From a virus, in IMG/VR virus record IMGVR_UViG_3300025674_000073, positions 1-46,844 of that record: a DNA stretch of 46,844 nt; one strand, 5' to 3'. Made by a program: the position numbers and the translations under genes. A model generated the notes under the pieces. The model saw only the letters and a list, made by a program, of their open reading frames with translations. It did no database searches and was not told the origin of the DNA. Numbering within the stretch: the first letter of the stretch is position 1; each line of letters starts with the position of its first letter. Shown in pieces: positions 32,447-40,750 of the stretch.

Positions 32447-33635
32447 GTTAAAAGAATACATTAAGAACTTCGTCATCAAAGAATTAGAAAAAGACGAAGA
32501 ACTTGAAGAAGTTTCTACAACTGCTACGGCAGGTATCGACGGAACCGGAACAGGTCATTACGATACACCACACGCATTCTCAAGTGGTTCAGCAGTTGGA
32601 CACAAAAGTCCAGAAGTCGGTGGATATAAAAAAGTAAATGAAGCAATCACCGGTTCAAACAGAAAAGAATTACTAAAAATCGGTAAAGAAATAAAAGATA
32701 ATTTATTTAGAATCAATCCAGCTCTTAAAAAAGTAAGTGATGATAGACTTTTAATTAGAGGTATTGCAAATACATTTATGTTTATGAGATATACACCAGA
32801 TAATGTAAATTATCAAAACTATAAAAAATACTTTCCAAAAAACTTTAAGAGTTCATCAGTTCAAAAATTAGCAAATATATTACAAAGTGAAAAAGATACC
32901 GTTAGAAAAACATTTTTTAAACAAATTGTTAAAGAATCAATAAACGAAGGTTATGGTGAAATGATGGACGAACTTGAAAAAATATATAGACCAACAGGTG
33001 CACCACCAATTGCAAAAGAAGCATTAAAAGATTTAGCAGACGAATATGATATCGGTAGAGTATTATATGCAGCAAGAACAAACAAAAAATCATTTATGGA
33101 AGTTATGGATATGAAAATAGACCAACTTCAATCTCAATATGTAAATAAAAAACATATCAATACTATCAAACGAGGTAAAAAATTAAGAGAAGGTAAGAAA
33201 AGATTTAAAGTTGGACATAACATAGGTAAAGCTAAATATGTAATCTCTTTCCACGACGGAAAATCAAAACATAAAGATGGTAGTGATTTCTTTGGTATAG
33301 AAACTTTCAGAAACCAAAAAGAATTTGAAAAAGGTAAAAATGATTTAAGAAAAAAAGGATATATTGAAGAATCAATAGGTGAATCAATAAACGAAGGTCG
33401 TTATCACGATTGGAGAAATGACGAATCAATGACACCAAAACAAAAAATCGGTGTATCGGTTCGTGAAGTTCGTGACGCATTAAACGAATTAGACAAAAGA
33501 ATTAAAATGAATTTAAGATTAAAAACAGAATTAAATGTTGATTCCAGAAGTTATTGGAAAAACACACACAAGGCACTTAACAAAATATCTGAAAGATTAG
33601 TTAAGTTAGCAAACAAAGTAGGAAGTATGAAATAA
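32421..33635 (+). CDS. Modular head-module protein with internal gp21-like cleavage motifs
   Basis: The 404-residue product starts with a basic and acidic helix, then STTATAGIDGTGTGHYDTP, a linker type familiar from marine phage proteins. Candidate (I/L/V)xE sites end at residues 74 (KKVNE before AITG), 176 (KESINE before GYGE) and 325 (GESINE before GRYH). They divide the protein into four segments of roughly 70 to 150 residues. The segment around 244-317 is a compact Lys-rich module with ISFHDGKSKHKDGSDFFGI. It may be a precursor processed in the prohead. No enzyme motif is visible. Confidence 0.55.
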   Translation: MSKHDKIAKLKEYIKNFVIKELEKDEELEEVSTTATAGIDGTGTGHYDTPHAFSSGSAVGHKSPEVGGYKKVNEAITGSNRKELLKIGKEIKDNLFRINPALKKVSDDRLLIRGIANTFMFMRYTPDNVNYQNYKKYFPKNFKSSSVQKLANILQSEKDTVRKTFFKQIVKESINEGYGEMMDELEKIYRPTGAPPIAKEALKDLADEYDIGRVLYAARTNKKSFMEVMDMKIDQLQSQYVNKKHINTIKRGKKLREGKKRFKVGHNIGKAKYVISFHDGKSKHKDGSDFFGIETFRNQKEFEKGKNDLRKKGYIEESIGESINEGRYHDWRNDESMTPKQKIGVSVREVRDALNELDKRIKMNLRLKTELNVDSRSYWKNTHKALNKISERLVKLANKVGSMK

Positions 33636-34258
33636 TGAAACAAGTTATCGTAGACTATATACCATTTGAAATATCGCCACAACAAATAAATGAGGCGATG
33701 AAAGAAAACAACGGAAAGTTAGTTGTTAAAGGTGTATTACAAAGAGCAGAAGCAAAAAACCAAAACGGACGAGTATATCCAAGAGAAATATTGGTTCGTG
33801 AATCTAAAAAATACGATGAAAATTTTGTAAAACAAAAAAGAGCACTTGGTGAATTAGACCACCCAGATAGTTCGGTTGTTAATTTACAAAATGTTTCTCA
33901 CAATGTAACTGAAATGCATTTTGAAGGTGATAACTTGGTTGGAACTTGTGAAATCTTAACAACACCAAGTGGTAATATATTACGAGAACTATTTAAGAAT
34001 GGTATCAAATTAGGTATCAGTTCACGAGGATTGGGTAGTGTCGAAGTAGTTAGAGAATCTAATGGAGACACCGTTTCAAAAGTAGGAGATGACTTTGAAC
34101 TTATCGCTTTTGATTTTGTTTCCAATCCATCAACTCACGGAGCATTCTTATATCCAGAAAAAATGAATGAATCCGTAGACCACACTCAAACAGGTAGAAC
34201 TTGTGGAGATTATTGTAAAGCAGAAGATATCATTAACCATATCATAAGGGGTGAATAA
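33635..34258 (+). CDS. 21: Prohead protease, gp21-like
   Basis: The 207-residue protein shows the herpesvirus-assemblin-like serine protease landmarks of T4 gp21: QNGRVYPREIL near the N-terminus, RALGELDHPDSS with catalytic His76, and LGISSRGLGSV with catalytic Ser at 129 or 130. AFDFVSNPSTHGA follows near the end. It matures the prohead by cutting core and capsid proteins, in T4 after (I/L)xE. Its own QQINEAM at 17-22 contains INE and could be self-cleaved. It sits among proteins rich in such motifs. Confidence 0.92.
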   Translation: MKQVIVDYIPFEISPQQINEAMKENNGKLVVKGVLQRAEAKNQNGRVYPREILVRESKKYDENFVKQKRALGELDHPDSSVVNLQNVSHNVTEMHFEGDNLVGTCEILTTPSGNILRELFKNGIKLGISSRGLGSVEVVRESNGDTVSKVGDDFELIAFDFVSNPSTHGAFLYPEKMNESVDHTQTGRTCGDYCKAEDIINHIIRGE

Positions 34259-34464
34259 TGGCATTAGAAGATTTAAAATCAAATTTAAGTATTGGGGCAG
34301 GTGAACCAAAATCCAGTCCAAGAGGTAGACACGAAAAATCACCAGTTAATATTCCAACTATTGACAATTTAGCCGGTGAAGGAATAGGTGGATTAGAACA
34401 ATCTAAAACACCAAGTGTTCCAAAGTATACCAACGCTGGATTAGCAAATAGTAAAAAGGCATAA
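34258..34464 (+). CDS. Small hypothetical protein, Pro/Gly/Ser-rich
   Basis: The protein has 68 residues and starts at the stop codon of the protease gene. It reads MALEDLKSNLSIGAGEPKSS and then a flexible Pro- and Lys-rich stretch, with IPTIDNLAGEGIGGLEQSK in the middle. It is probably unstructured on its own and may be a small virion or core component. No family is recognised. Translation is supported by the tight junctions on both sides. Confidence 0.5.
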   Translation: MALEDLKSNLSIGAGEPKSSPRGRHEKSPVNIPTIDNLAGEGIGGLEQSKTPSVPKYTNAGLANSKKA

Positions 34465-34465
34465 T

Positions 34466-34861
34466 ATGGATTTAAGAGAATTATCAAAAATAACAACACG
34501 ATACACTAATCGTTTAGATGAAGCAATGAAAATGAAAGGTGTTAATGGTAAAATGGTTGAAGTTCCAAGTGAATACGGAAGAATAATGAGTGGAATCGAT
34601 AGATTGATGTCAAAATTCAATCCACGAGGAATTATGTTTGGATATCAAAGATATCACAAACTAAAACCAAATGATGAATATAGTGGTTCAATTATTTTAA
34701 AAAATCCATTATCTAAAAAAGATATTGATGTTGTTATGAAACATCTTAAAAGTGCAGGTAGTTCATTAGGAGTTAAATTTGAAAAAATTACATTTAATCC
34801 AGATAGAAATGAACCATTTGTTGAATTTAGAGTAGACGAAGATAGTTTAATAGCTAGATAG
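34466..34861 (+). CDS. Hypothetical head-module protein, 131 residues
   Basis: It starts MDLRELSKITTRYTNRLDEAMKM, a helix in which LDE at residues 17-19 fits the (I/L)xE rule. A compact alpha/beta region follows with FNPRGIMFGYQRYHKLKP and NEPFVEFRVDEDS. I do not recognise the family. The position between protease and scaffold genes, with a targeting-like N-terminus, suggests an internal virion protein. It starts two nt after the preceding stop and ends three nt before the next start. Confidence 0.5.
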   Translation: MDLRELSKITTRYTNRLDEAMKMKGVNGKMVEVPSEYGRIMSGIDRLMSKFNPRGIMFGYQRYHKLKPNDEYSGSIILKNPLSKKDIDVVMKHLKSAGSSLGVKFEKITFNPDRNEPFVEFRVDEDSLIAR

Positions 34862-34864
34862 ACA

Positions 34865-37237
34865 ATGCCAGCACTTAGTAAAAAACAACAAAAATTTATG
34901 GGGATTGTAAGGTCAATCCAAAAAGGTGAACAACCAGCGTCCAAGTTTTCCAAAGACGCACAAGATGTCGCCAAAGATATGAAGAAAAAAGATGTGAAGA
35001 AATTCGCATCAACCAAACACAAAGGACTACCGATGAAAAAAGAAGTTCTGAATAAACTGAAAGAAATGATTAAACAAGAATTATCAGAATACACTTACGG
35101 AACAGGTGATGTCGTTAAAGATGTTAATCCAAGTTGTCCACATTATGGTGCTATGGGTAAAGTAAAATCCGTAAATCCAAGAAGTGTTGTGTTTGTAGTG
35201 ATGAATAAAGGTAAGAACTTTAAACCAGGTATGGAGTTGGAAAAATCACACGACCAAATGAAAAAAATGAATGAAAACAAAGTATATAAAGTAGGTGATA
35301 CCATTAGTTTACTTTCTTTTGATAGAAGAAATAGAGGTAAAGCAAAAGTAAAAAGTGTTGCCAAATCAAGACCTAATAAATTTGGTATAAAAAATCATTA
35401 TGTTACTGATAAAGGAATATTTACAGATATGGAAGTAGAGGGAACAGAAGCATTCAAATTAAGATTTAAAGGTAATACAGAAAAACAAGTTATGAAAGCT
35501 ATGCAATCACCAGGTTCAGCCATAACTCGTGAATCAGTAAACGAAATGTCAGACAAAACTAAAAAGATTATCAACAAATTAGGTAAAAAAGAAAAAGAAA
35601 TGTTTATCGATATGGTTGATATGTTGGGATTTGACCAAGTAATGGCAGATTACAAAAGAGATAAGAAAGCATTTAAACAAGCATTAAAAGATATGAGTGA
35701 ATCAGTAATTCAAGAAAGAAATGACGAAATTCAAACTGGTAAAGAATATACAAAACTTTGGTTACAATCAATAAACTTGATAATCAAACAAGCCAATAGT
35801 TTAAAAGGTCAATTAGCAAAACATCCGGTTAAAAGAGACTTGAACAAACTAAAAGCAGTTGAAACTTTATTTAAAAAGTTTATCAAACCAGCAGTAGAAC
35901 GAGAGGGTAAAGATAATAGACATTACGCACCTAACCAAACAGAATTAAAAAAATACTTATCAGATTCAAAATTTAAAATCGCTATAAGAATTTTAAAACA
36001 AACACTTAAGCCAGCTAATGGTTATGATGAAAACTCTTTTTATTATTTAGGTGATAAAGAGAAAAAATTACTTGAAAAGATGAGTAAAGTTTTATATGGT
36101 ATTGAAACTAAATTAGACAATACAAATTTAGAAAATGTTAATGAATCAATGAGTCCATCACAATTAAAAAAGATGAGAGATGATTTTGAAAAGACAGGTG
36201 AATTACCACCACATTTAAAAAAGTTTGTAAAAGATGTAAATGTACTGAAAAAGAAACATAAAGTTAAAAATATAGTAGTTCCAGGTTTAGAGTGGATGTC
36301 AGATATGAAAGAATCAGTAAATGAAGCAAGTGTATCACAAGTTCGTTCAACTATATCAAGAGTTAAAAAACAACTAATGAAAAAATGGGATAAAAAAGGT
36401 GGATATGAAAACTTTGGTCAAAAAGAACTTCGTAATTTAAAAAGTAAGTTTAAAGAAAATCCTTATGGTAGTCCAGAAGAAAGACAGATTTCACAGATGT
36501 TAAGTGCATTTAATAATTGGGCTATGAATTATAGTGGTGATATGAGAGAATCAGTAAATGAAGACGGACACACAGATGTCGCATCATCAAAAAGAAAAGT
36601 AATGATTATGGTTGATGATTCAAATAAACTTCTAAACAAACTAAACGGAATGAACAAAGAAGATTCATTACCAAGTTGGTGGACAGACAAGATTACTTTA
36701 TCACAAAAGTATTTAGAAAAAGCAACCAATTATTTATTGAATCCAGTTGAATCAGTAAATGAAGATGTATACGCCATCGTGGATAAATTCAACCAAAAGA
36801 AACAAGACTATGACCAAGTTTACTTCAAAGACAATAACTTAAATATAGTTAAGAAACATATGAAGAAGATGGGTAAAAAATATGGTAAGATGAATCTTAT
36901 CAGAGTAAAGACCAATGGTAAAATGAGTTTGGTAGAAGCAATGTCTAAATCACAAGCATCAGAATTACTAAAACAATTAGGTGGTAATAAATTTATCTCA
37001 ATGACTGGTGCAAAAAACTTAAGTTTTAGTGGATTGGGACTAACAATGCAAATTGGTAAAAATTCAAAAGGTGTAACACACGTTAGATTTCAATTATCAT
37101 CTAAAGATTTATATGATATAACTTTCTATTCAATAAGAGGAAGTAATGTAAAAACTAAATCAAAAGAAAAGGGAGTTTATGTTGACCAATTAGGTAAGAT
37201 ATTCAAAAAGAATACAGGTTTGAACGTTAGATTATAA
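34865..37237 (+). CDS. Modular polyprotein: DUF3008-like N-terminus plus ESVNE-separated segments
   Basis: The 790-residue product begins MPALSKKQQKFMGIVRSIQKG and continues with DMKKKDVKKFASTKHKGLP, matching the small DUF3008 domain (residues 1-56). QELSE (71-75) ends a basic helix. After that, short motifs recur: RESVNE (222-227), NVNES (424-428), KESVNE (482-487), RESVNE (561-566) and ESVNE (629-633), with SVIQE (280-284) as a variant. The segments between them differ in sequence. If the motifs are gp21 sites, the protein is a precursor of six or more capsid-internal polypeptides. It lies downstream of the protease and shares strand and spacing with its neighbours. The segment functions are unknown. 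Confidence 0.65.
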   Translation: MPALSKKQQKFMGIVRSIQKGEQPASKFSKDAQDVAKDMKKKDVKKFASTKHKGLPMKKEVLNKLKEMIKQELSEYTYGTGDVVKDVNPSCPHYGAMGKVKSVNPRSVVFVVMNKGKNFKPGMELEKSHDQMKKMNENKVYKVGDTISLLSFDRRNRGKAKVKSVAKSRPNKFGIKNHYVTDKGIFTDMEVEGTEAFKLRFKGNTEKQVMKAMQSPGSAITRESVNEMSDKTKKIINKLGKKEKEMFIDMVDMLGFDQVMADYKRDKKAFKQALKDMSESVIQERNDEIQTGKEYTKLWLQSINLIIKQANSLKGQLAKHPVKRDLNKLKAVETLFKKFIKPAVEREGKDNRHYAPNQTELKKYLSDSKFKIAIRILKQTLKPANGYDENSFYYLGDKEKKLLEKMSKVLYGIETKLDNTNLENVNESMSPSQLKKMRDDFEKTGELPPHLKKFVKDVNVLKKKHKVKNIVVPGLEWMSDMKESVNEASVSQVRSTISRVKKQLMKKWDKKGGYENFGQKELRNLKSKFKENPYGSPEERQISQMLSAFNNWAMNYSGDMRESVNEDGHTDVASSKRKVMIMVDDSNKLLNKLNGMNKEDSLPSWWTDKITLSQKYLEKATNYLLNPVESVNEDVYAIVDKFNQKKQDYDQVYFKDNNLNIVKKHMKKMGKKYGKMNLIRVKTNGKMSLVEAMSKSQASELLKQLGGNKFISMTGAKNLSFSGLGLTMQIGKNSKGVTHVRFQLSSKDLYDITFYSIRGSNVKTKSKEKGVYVDQLGKIFKKNTGLNVRL

Positions 37238-37247
37238 GGAATACAAA

Positions 37248-37682
37248 ATGACATTATCAAAAAAACAAATAATGGAAATGAACAAAAAGTGGAAAGACTT
37301 CCGTTTAACAGAAGAAATGAAAATTTTCCCAGCTGGAGCACAACACGGATTTGATTTAACAGATTTCAAACCAGGTGGATTTAAAAAGTTTTTAAAGGCA
37401 CTAAGTATTCCAATGATTGCAAAAGGTTCATCAACAGGAGTAAGTTGGTCAGACGGAAAAAGTTTTTATTGGAGAAACAAAGATATTATCATCATCACAG
37501 GTAATAATCCAATCACAGGACAATACCGAGATGAAGGAAGAAGAAAACCAGAAAAGAATTACGCATCATATGTGGGTATTGAAACAAAAAACCCAGACGA
37601 TATGGACAATGTGATTAAATTATTTAAACAAAACACTTCTTATCGTAAAGGTGAATCAAAAGGTAGAAGGAGCTTTATATAA
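37248..37682 (+). CDS. Hypothetical protein with LTE near the N-terminus
   Basis: The protein has 144 residues. The first 24 residues, MTLSKKQIMEMNKKWKDFRLTEE, form a helix that contains LTE and may be a targeting peptide. The remainder is a globular alpha/beta domain with GVSWSDGKSFYWRNKDIIIITGNNP and a Lys/Arg-rich end. No family is recognised. An AAGGA ribosome binding site lies 9 nt ahead of the start. The stop overlaps the next gene's start by one base. Confidence 0.52.
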   Translation: MTLSKKQIMEMNKKWKDFRLTEEMKIFPAGAQHGFDLTDFKPGGFKKFLKALSIPMIAKGSSTGVSWSDGKSFYWRNKDIIIITGNNPITGQYRDEGRRKPEKNYASYVGIETKNPDDMDNVIKLFKQNTSYRKGESKGRRSFI

Positions 37683-38752
37683 TGATTAAATTAAAAGATA
37701 TATTAAATGAAAATAAAGTTAAACCTAAAACTCTAATAACTGAAAAGTTTGCAGCAGGTAAACTTAGAGCATTATCAAACCATTGGCAAGGATTGGAAAC
37801 ACAATTCTTTATGTGGGGAGCAAAACTTGGTGTTGAATGGGACAAAATCACAGATAGTGAAATAGAAACCAACGCAAAACCAAAGAAAAAAGGTATTGAA
37901 ATTGCTTATGTTGACAAAGATGTTACAGTTCCGACCAAAGGTAAAAAAGGATATTGGTCAAGTGATAACTTTAAATTAAGAAAATTTACCGCAGTATTGG
38001 TATTGAAAGACGGAAAGCCAATGTGGTGGACACACGACTACGAACCAGCAACAAGAGTTCAAACCGTAACAGGTAAAAGACTAACGAGTGGTGGATATAG
38101 TAAAGGTAGAGTTGCAACCGTAGATGCTGGACCAAGAGATTTACCTTATCCAAGAAGAAATAAAACTTTCGGTATTAGTGAATTAGGATACCAATCATTA
38201 TCATCAGTAATGAAAATACCAGGAATTAAATTTCATCACATCAATTTAGATGAAGACCAACCTTATATGGGTGCTGGTGTAAAACGACAAATGAGACAAG
38301 CAGCTCAATTCGGTGCAAGTAAATTTACTACTGATGATGAATTTAGAAGAATTAACCAATCTTATTTTGATGAAATGTTAAAGAAAAGACTTAACGACCC
38401 TAAGAAATTAGCAGAAAAAGTTAAGAAAGCAGCAAACTTTTGTCAAGAAATTATTGACGCAGCACTTGGTGGTAAAAAAGCAACGGGTAAGGTTAAAAAG
38501 ATTATTGACGGATTCCAATCCAATAGAAGAACCGCTACTCAAGAATCAGATGCTTACGCATTAGCATCAGCAGTAGGTGATGACTTAAGTCAATTATATA
38601 GATACTATGGATATTACTTAGGTGCATTAGAACAAGAAAAACAAGACAAAATAGATTACGGAACAGCAGACTTTTCCAGAAGTGAAGTTGAAGGATATGC
38701 AAAAGATGTTCAAAGATATACACTTGGTATTATGTCAGGAAATTTTAGATAA
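37682..38752 (+). CDS. Hypothetical 356-residue protein with capsid-targeting-like N-terminus
   Basis: It begins MIKLKDILNE, followed by a second candidate site, LITE, at residues 18-21. The body has a beta-rich part (IAYVDKDVTVPTKGKKGYW and AVLVLKDGKPMWWTHDYEP), then a helical part after about residue 200 with a LYRYYGYYLGALEQEKQDK segment. I do not recognise a family. The size and context suggest an internal virion protein delivered with the DNA, or a prohead-core component. Confidence 0.55.
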   Translation: MIKLKDILNENKVKPKTLITEKFAAGKLRALSNHWQGLETQFFMWGAKLGVEWDKITDSEIETNAKPKKKGIEIAYVDKDVTVPTKGKKGYWSSDNFKLRKFTAVLVLKDGKPMWWTHDYEPATRVQTVTGKRLTSGGYSKGRVATVDAGPRDLPYPRRNKTFGISELGYQSLSSVMKIPGIKFHHINLDEDQPYMGAGVKRQMRQAAQFGASKFTTDDEFRRINQSYFDEMLKKRLNDPKKLAEKVKKAANFCQEIIDAALGGKKATGKVKKIIDGFQSNRRTATQESDAYALASAVGDDLSQLYRYYGYYLGALEQEKQDKIDYGTADFSRSEVEGYAKDVQRYTLGIMSGNFR

Positions 38753-39303
38753 TGATTAAACTAACAGAATTAGTAAATGAATCGTTTAAACCAAAGTTTA
38801 GGGATACTGAAAAGTTAGCAAAAATAATTGGTAGAAAAATAGATGATGTTGCTAAGTTTCTAAAAAAATATGAAATTCACGCAGACGATTTATTAGATGT
38901 ATTAGATTCTGGTTCTTCAAGTCAAAGAAGACGATACTCAATGGCTATATTAGCAGCTATGAAAGGTAATCGTAGAGCATTAAAAGACTTAGACAATTTA
39001 TTAGGATTTTTACCAGAACAAAAATTTAACGAAAGAACAACAGGATTTACGGATTCAGGTAGAGGATATCAAAACAAAGAAACTCAAATCCAATCAGTAA
39101 ACGCAGTAAAAGACGCAAGTAAAAAAGTCGGTAAATTACAACAAAATGTTGTTGGACAATTTATTAAAGATATTAAACAAAATAAATACGATGCTATGGA
39201 TTTGGTTCGTTCAGTCAAAACCACACCATTGGGGGACGCATCAATTAGTAAAAAAGAATTCTTTCTTAGTTTGTTTGATTTGATTAAAAAACGAACAAGA
39301 TAA
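38752..39303 (+). CDS. Hypothetical protein with capsid-targeting-like N-terminus, 183 residues
   Basis: The N-terminus MIKLTELVNES repeats the MIKLxxLLxE peptide with VNE as the possible cut. A central helical region follows with DDLLDVLDSGSSSQRRRYSMAIL and a later SVNAVKDASKKVGKLQQNVVGQF. It is basic overall and has no membrane helix. The first base of its ATG overlaps the previous stop. The last bases of its stop belong to the ATATTTAT candidate promoter for the next gene. The function is unknown; an internal virion protein is most likely. Confidence 0.52.
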   Translation: MIKLTELVNESFKPKFRDTEKLAKIIGRKIDDVAKFLKKYEIHADDLLDVLDSGSSSQRRRYSMAILAAMKGNRRALKDLDNLLGFLPEQKFNERTTGFTDSGRGYQNKETQIQSVNAVKDASKKVGKLQQNVVGQFIKDIKQNKYDAMDLVRSVKTTPLGDASISKKEFFLSLFDLIKKRTR

Positions 39304-39310
39304 TATTTAT
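39303..39310 (+). promoter_or_regulatory. Candidate promoter octamer ATATTTAT before 39331 gene
   Basis: The 27-nt gap holds ATATTTAT, then ACAAGGAG (39313-39320), a strong ribosome binding site, before the ATG at 39331. The octamer starts on the last base of the previous stop codon. It matches the element in the other gaps, but in an AT-rich genome a single octamer is weak evidence. If transcription starts here, the 5' leader would be very short. Confidence 0.3.
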
Positions 39311-39330
39311 ATACAAGGAGAACATATAAA

Positions 39331-39975
39331 ATGGCAAAACTAAAAAAATTAATCAAAGAAAACTTCTCAGTAGTCGGTGGGGTAGTTTCAACACCAGCAA
39401 TTAATGCGGGATATGGTTCTTTATCACAAATCGTTAAAGAAAAATATGGTGAATCATCAAACAACCCAAAAGTATCATCAGAACAAGTATCTGAAGCATT
39501 AAGAAATTATAATAAATTAGGGGAAACTCTTTATCAACAACAATCTTTAAAAGAAACTGCTAAATCTTTATCACAAATCGCAGAAATGGCAGCATCTCAT
39601 ACATTACAAGAAACAGAAGATTGGTTTGATAAAGTTACGGTTTCTCGTAATATGAAAGAATTAACCAACCACTCAAAAGCATTCTCAAAAATAGCAGAAG
39701 AAGCATCATCCGTTCAACAAAGATTAGCAGGACTATATGAAGATATGGGTATGATTTTAAATCGTTATTATGACATACCAGAAGGTGAAGAAAAAGATAA
39801 AGAAGAATACGGAAGTGGAACAATTGAAGAAGGTGATTACGAAGAATTCTTCCAATCAGCAATGAAAAAATATGGAATCTCTTCACCAGATGAATTAGAA
39901 TCAGATGAAAAGAAGAAAGAATTCTTCAATTATGTAGACAAAAACTACAAAGCAAAATCAGAAGGTAAAATATAA
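39331..39975 (+). CDS. Hypothetical 214-residue helical protein with targeting-like N-terminus
   Basis: It starts MAKLKKLIKENFS with IKE as the candidate cut, followed by a helical protein rich in Ser, Glu and Lys. SQIAEMAASHTLQETEDW, SKIAEEASSVQQRLAGLY and an acidic stretch IPEGEEKDKEEYG are the clearest segments. The order resembles prohead-core or internal head proteins. No catalytic motif is visible. The strong ribosome binding site suggests high expression. Confidence 0.55.
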   Translation: MAKLKKLIKENFSVVGGVVSTPAINAGYGSLSQIVKEKYGESSNNPKVSSEQVSEALRNYNKLGETLYQQQSLKETAKSLSQIAEMAASHTLQETEDWFDKVTVSRNMKELTNHSKAFSKIAEEASSVQQRLAGLYEDMGMILNRYYDIPEGEEKDKEEYGSGTIEEGDYEEFFQSAMKKYGISSPDELESDEKKKEFFNYVDKNYKAKSEGKI

Positions 39976-40316
39976 TGAAACTTAAAAAACTATTAAACGA
40001 AAACCTTTGGAACGAAAGAAAGTTTGGTCAGTCATTACCAACACTTGAAGACACTACCAAAGCATACAAGTTAAAAAAAGAAGAAGAAGTTAAAGAACCA
40101 GTAAAAGAAGTTTCCTATTCATTCAGCACTACTGATAAAAGAGAACAGATTTCACCTATGGGATATAACTTGTTAAGAAAAGATGTAATAACATTAAAAG
40201 ATGCGGTAAAGTATTTAGAAAGGTCAGTTAAAAAACAACACCAAGCAGATACTCACCACGACTTAATATATTTACTAACCAGAGCACACGAAGCTTACAA
40301 AAATTCAAAAAAATGA
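39975..40316 (+). CDS. Small basic protein with LLNE targeting-like N-terminus
   Basis: The protein has 113 residues and starts MKLKKLLNENLWNERK. The LNE at 7-9 is a clean (I/L)xE site. It is basic and helical and ends RAHEAYKNSKK. A long helix around KDAVKYLERSVKKQHQADTHHD is likely. It overlaps both neighbours by 1 to 4 nt. No family is recognised. It is probably an internal virion protein whose N-terminal peptide is removed during maturation. Confidence 0.52.
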   Translation: MKLKKLLNENLWNERKFGQSLPTLEDTTKAYKLKKEEEVKEPVKEVSYSFSTTDKREQISPMGYNLLRKDVITLKDAVKYLERSVKKQHQADTHHDLIYLLTRAHEAYKNSKK

Positions 40317-40471
40317 TTAAATTACAATCACTATTAACTGAAAACAATTCATCAATTAAGAACAAAATCATTAAACACATACAAGCTATGGTAAAATATA
40401 GTGATAGACTCGGTAGTGATGAAATTGATGATTTAAAAGAATTGTTAAGATTAGTTTCAAAAATAAGATAA
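40313..40471 (+). CDS. 52-residue protein with MIKLQSLLTE N-terminus
   Basis: A short frame starts at 40313, overlapping the previous TGA by 4 nt (ATGA), and ends with TAA at 40469-40471. The product MIKLQSLLTENNSS continues as a small amphipathic helical protein ending LLRLVSKIR. The first ten residues are the same targeting-like peptide seen on the genes at 21043, 37682 and 38752, ending in LTE. That likeness and the tight junction make it a real gene despite its size. It would be mostly signal plus about 42 mature residues. Confidence 0.6.
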   Translation: MIKLQSLLTENNSSIKNKIIKHIQAMVKYSDRLGSDEIDDLKELLRLVSKIR

Positions 40472-40487
40472 AGAAAGAGAGTAAAGG

Positions 40488-40688
40488 TTGTTAAAAGTAC
40501 AGATTCGTAAAGGTCAATCAGTAGACAAAGCACTTAAAATATTCAAACGAAAAGTCAAAGATTCAGGTATGATGTTTGAATTGAAAGAGCGTTCTTTTTA
40601 TAAAAAGCCATCGGCAATCAAAAGAGAACAAAAAAATAAAACAAAACTACGAGCCAAATACGAAAAATTAAAAAATCAAGAAGATTAA
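40488..40688 (+). CDS. rpsU: Ribosomal protein bS21, phage-encoded
   Basis: The 66-residue product, from a TTG start, reads LKVQIRKGQSVDKALKIFKR, KVKDSG, then LKERSFYKKPS and a Lys/Arg-rich helical tail. This follows bacterial bS21 closely: 'ikV..ge..d.AlrrFKrk....G...elrrRefYekPs..rk'. bS21 sits on the small subunit near the anti-Shine-Dalgarno end of 16S rRNA and helps mRNA binding. Phage copies of bS21 are known from marine viruses. Here it is the last gene before a terminator and just upstream of the scaffold-capsid operon, so a role in favouring phage late mRNAs is possible. The weak ribosome binding site and TTG start suggest modest expression. Confidence 0.9.
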   Translation: MLKVQIRKGQSVDKALKIFKRKVKDSGMMFELKERSFYKKPSAIKREQKNKTKLRAKYEKLKNQED

Positions 40689-40717
40689 AAAAATACACAC
40701 TTTGTATGTGTTTTTTT
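40687..40717 (+). terminator. Intrinsic terminator after bS21
   Basis: AAAAAATACACAC and GTATGTGTTTTTTT can pair across a TTT loop, giving a stem of about eleven pairs with one mismatch and one wobble, ending in seven T residues. It lies immediately after the bS21 stop and before the candidate promoter at 40728. It would end the transcript of the protease-to-bS21 group. Confidence 0.72.
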
Positions 40718-40727
40718 AGGTTTTGTT

Positions 40728-40735
40728 ATATTTAT
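40728..40735 (+). promoter_or_regulatory. Candidate promoter of scaffold-capsid operon
   Basis: TTATATTTATAATTA follows directly after the terminator and 110 nt before the scaffold ATG, the place where a promoter is needed for the two genes that must be the most strongly expressed. It contains the ATATTTAT octamer seen in the other gaps. The long untranslated leader after it carries two symmetrical elements, listed separately. Confidence 0.5.
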
Positions 40736-40750
40736 AATTACGAAACTAAA

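Noticed and set aside
34654-35094. - strand frame of 146 residues across the 34466 and 34865 genes
   Set aside because: It crosses the boundary of two well-supported + strand genes and has a shadow-like Phe/Ser/Leu composition.
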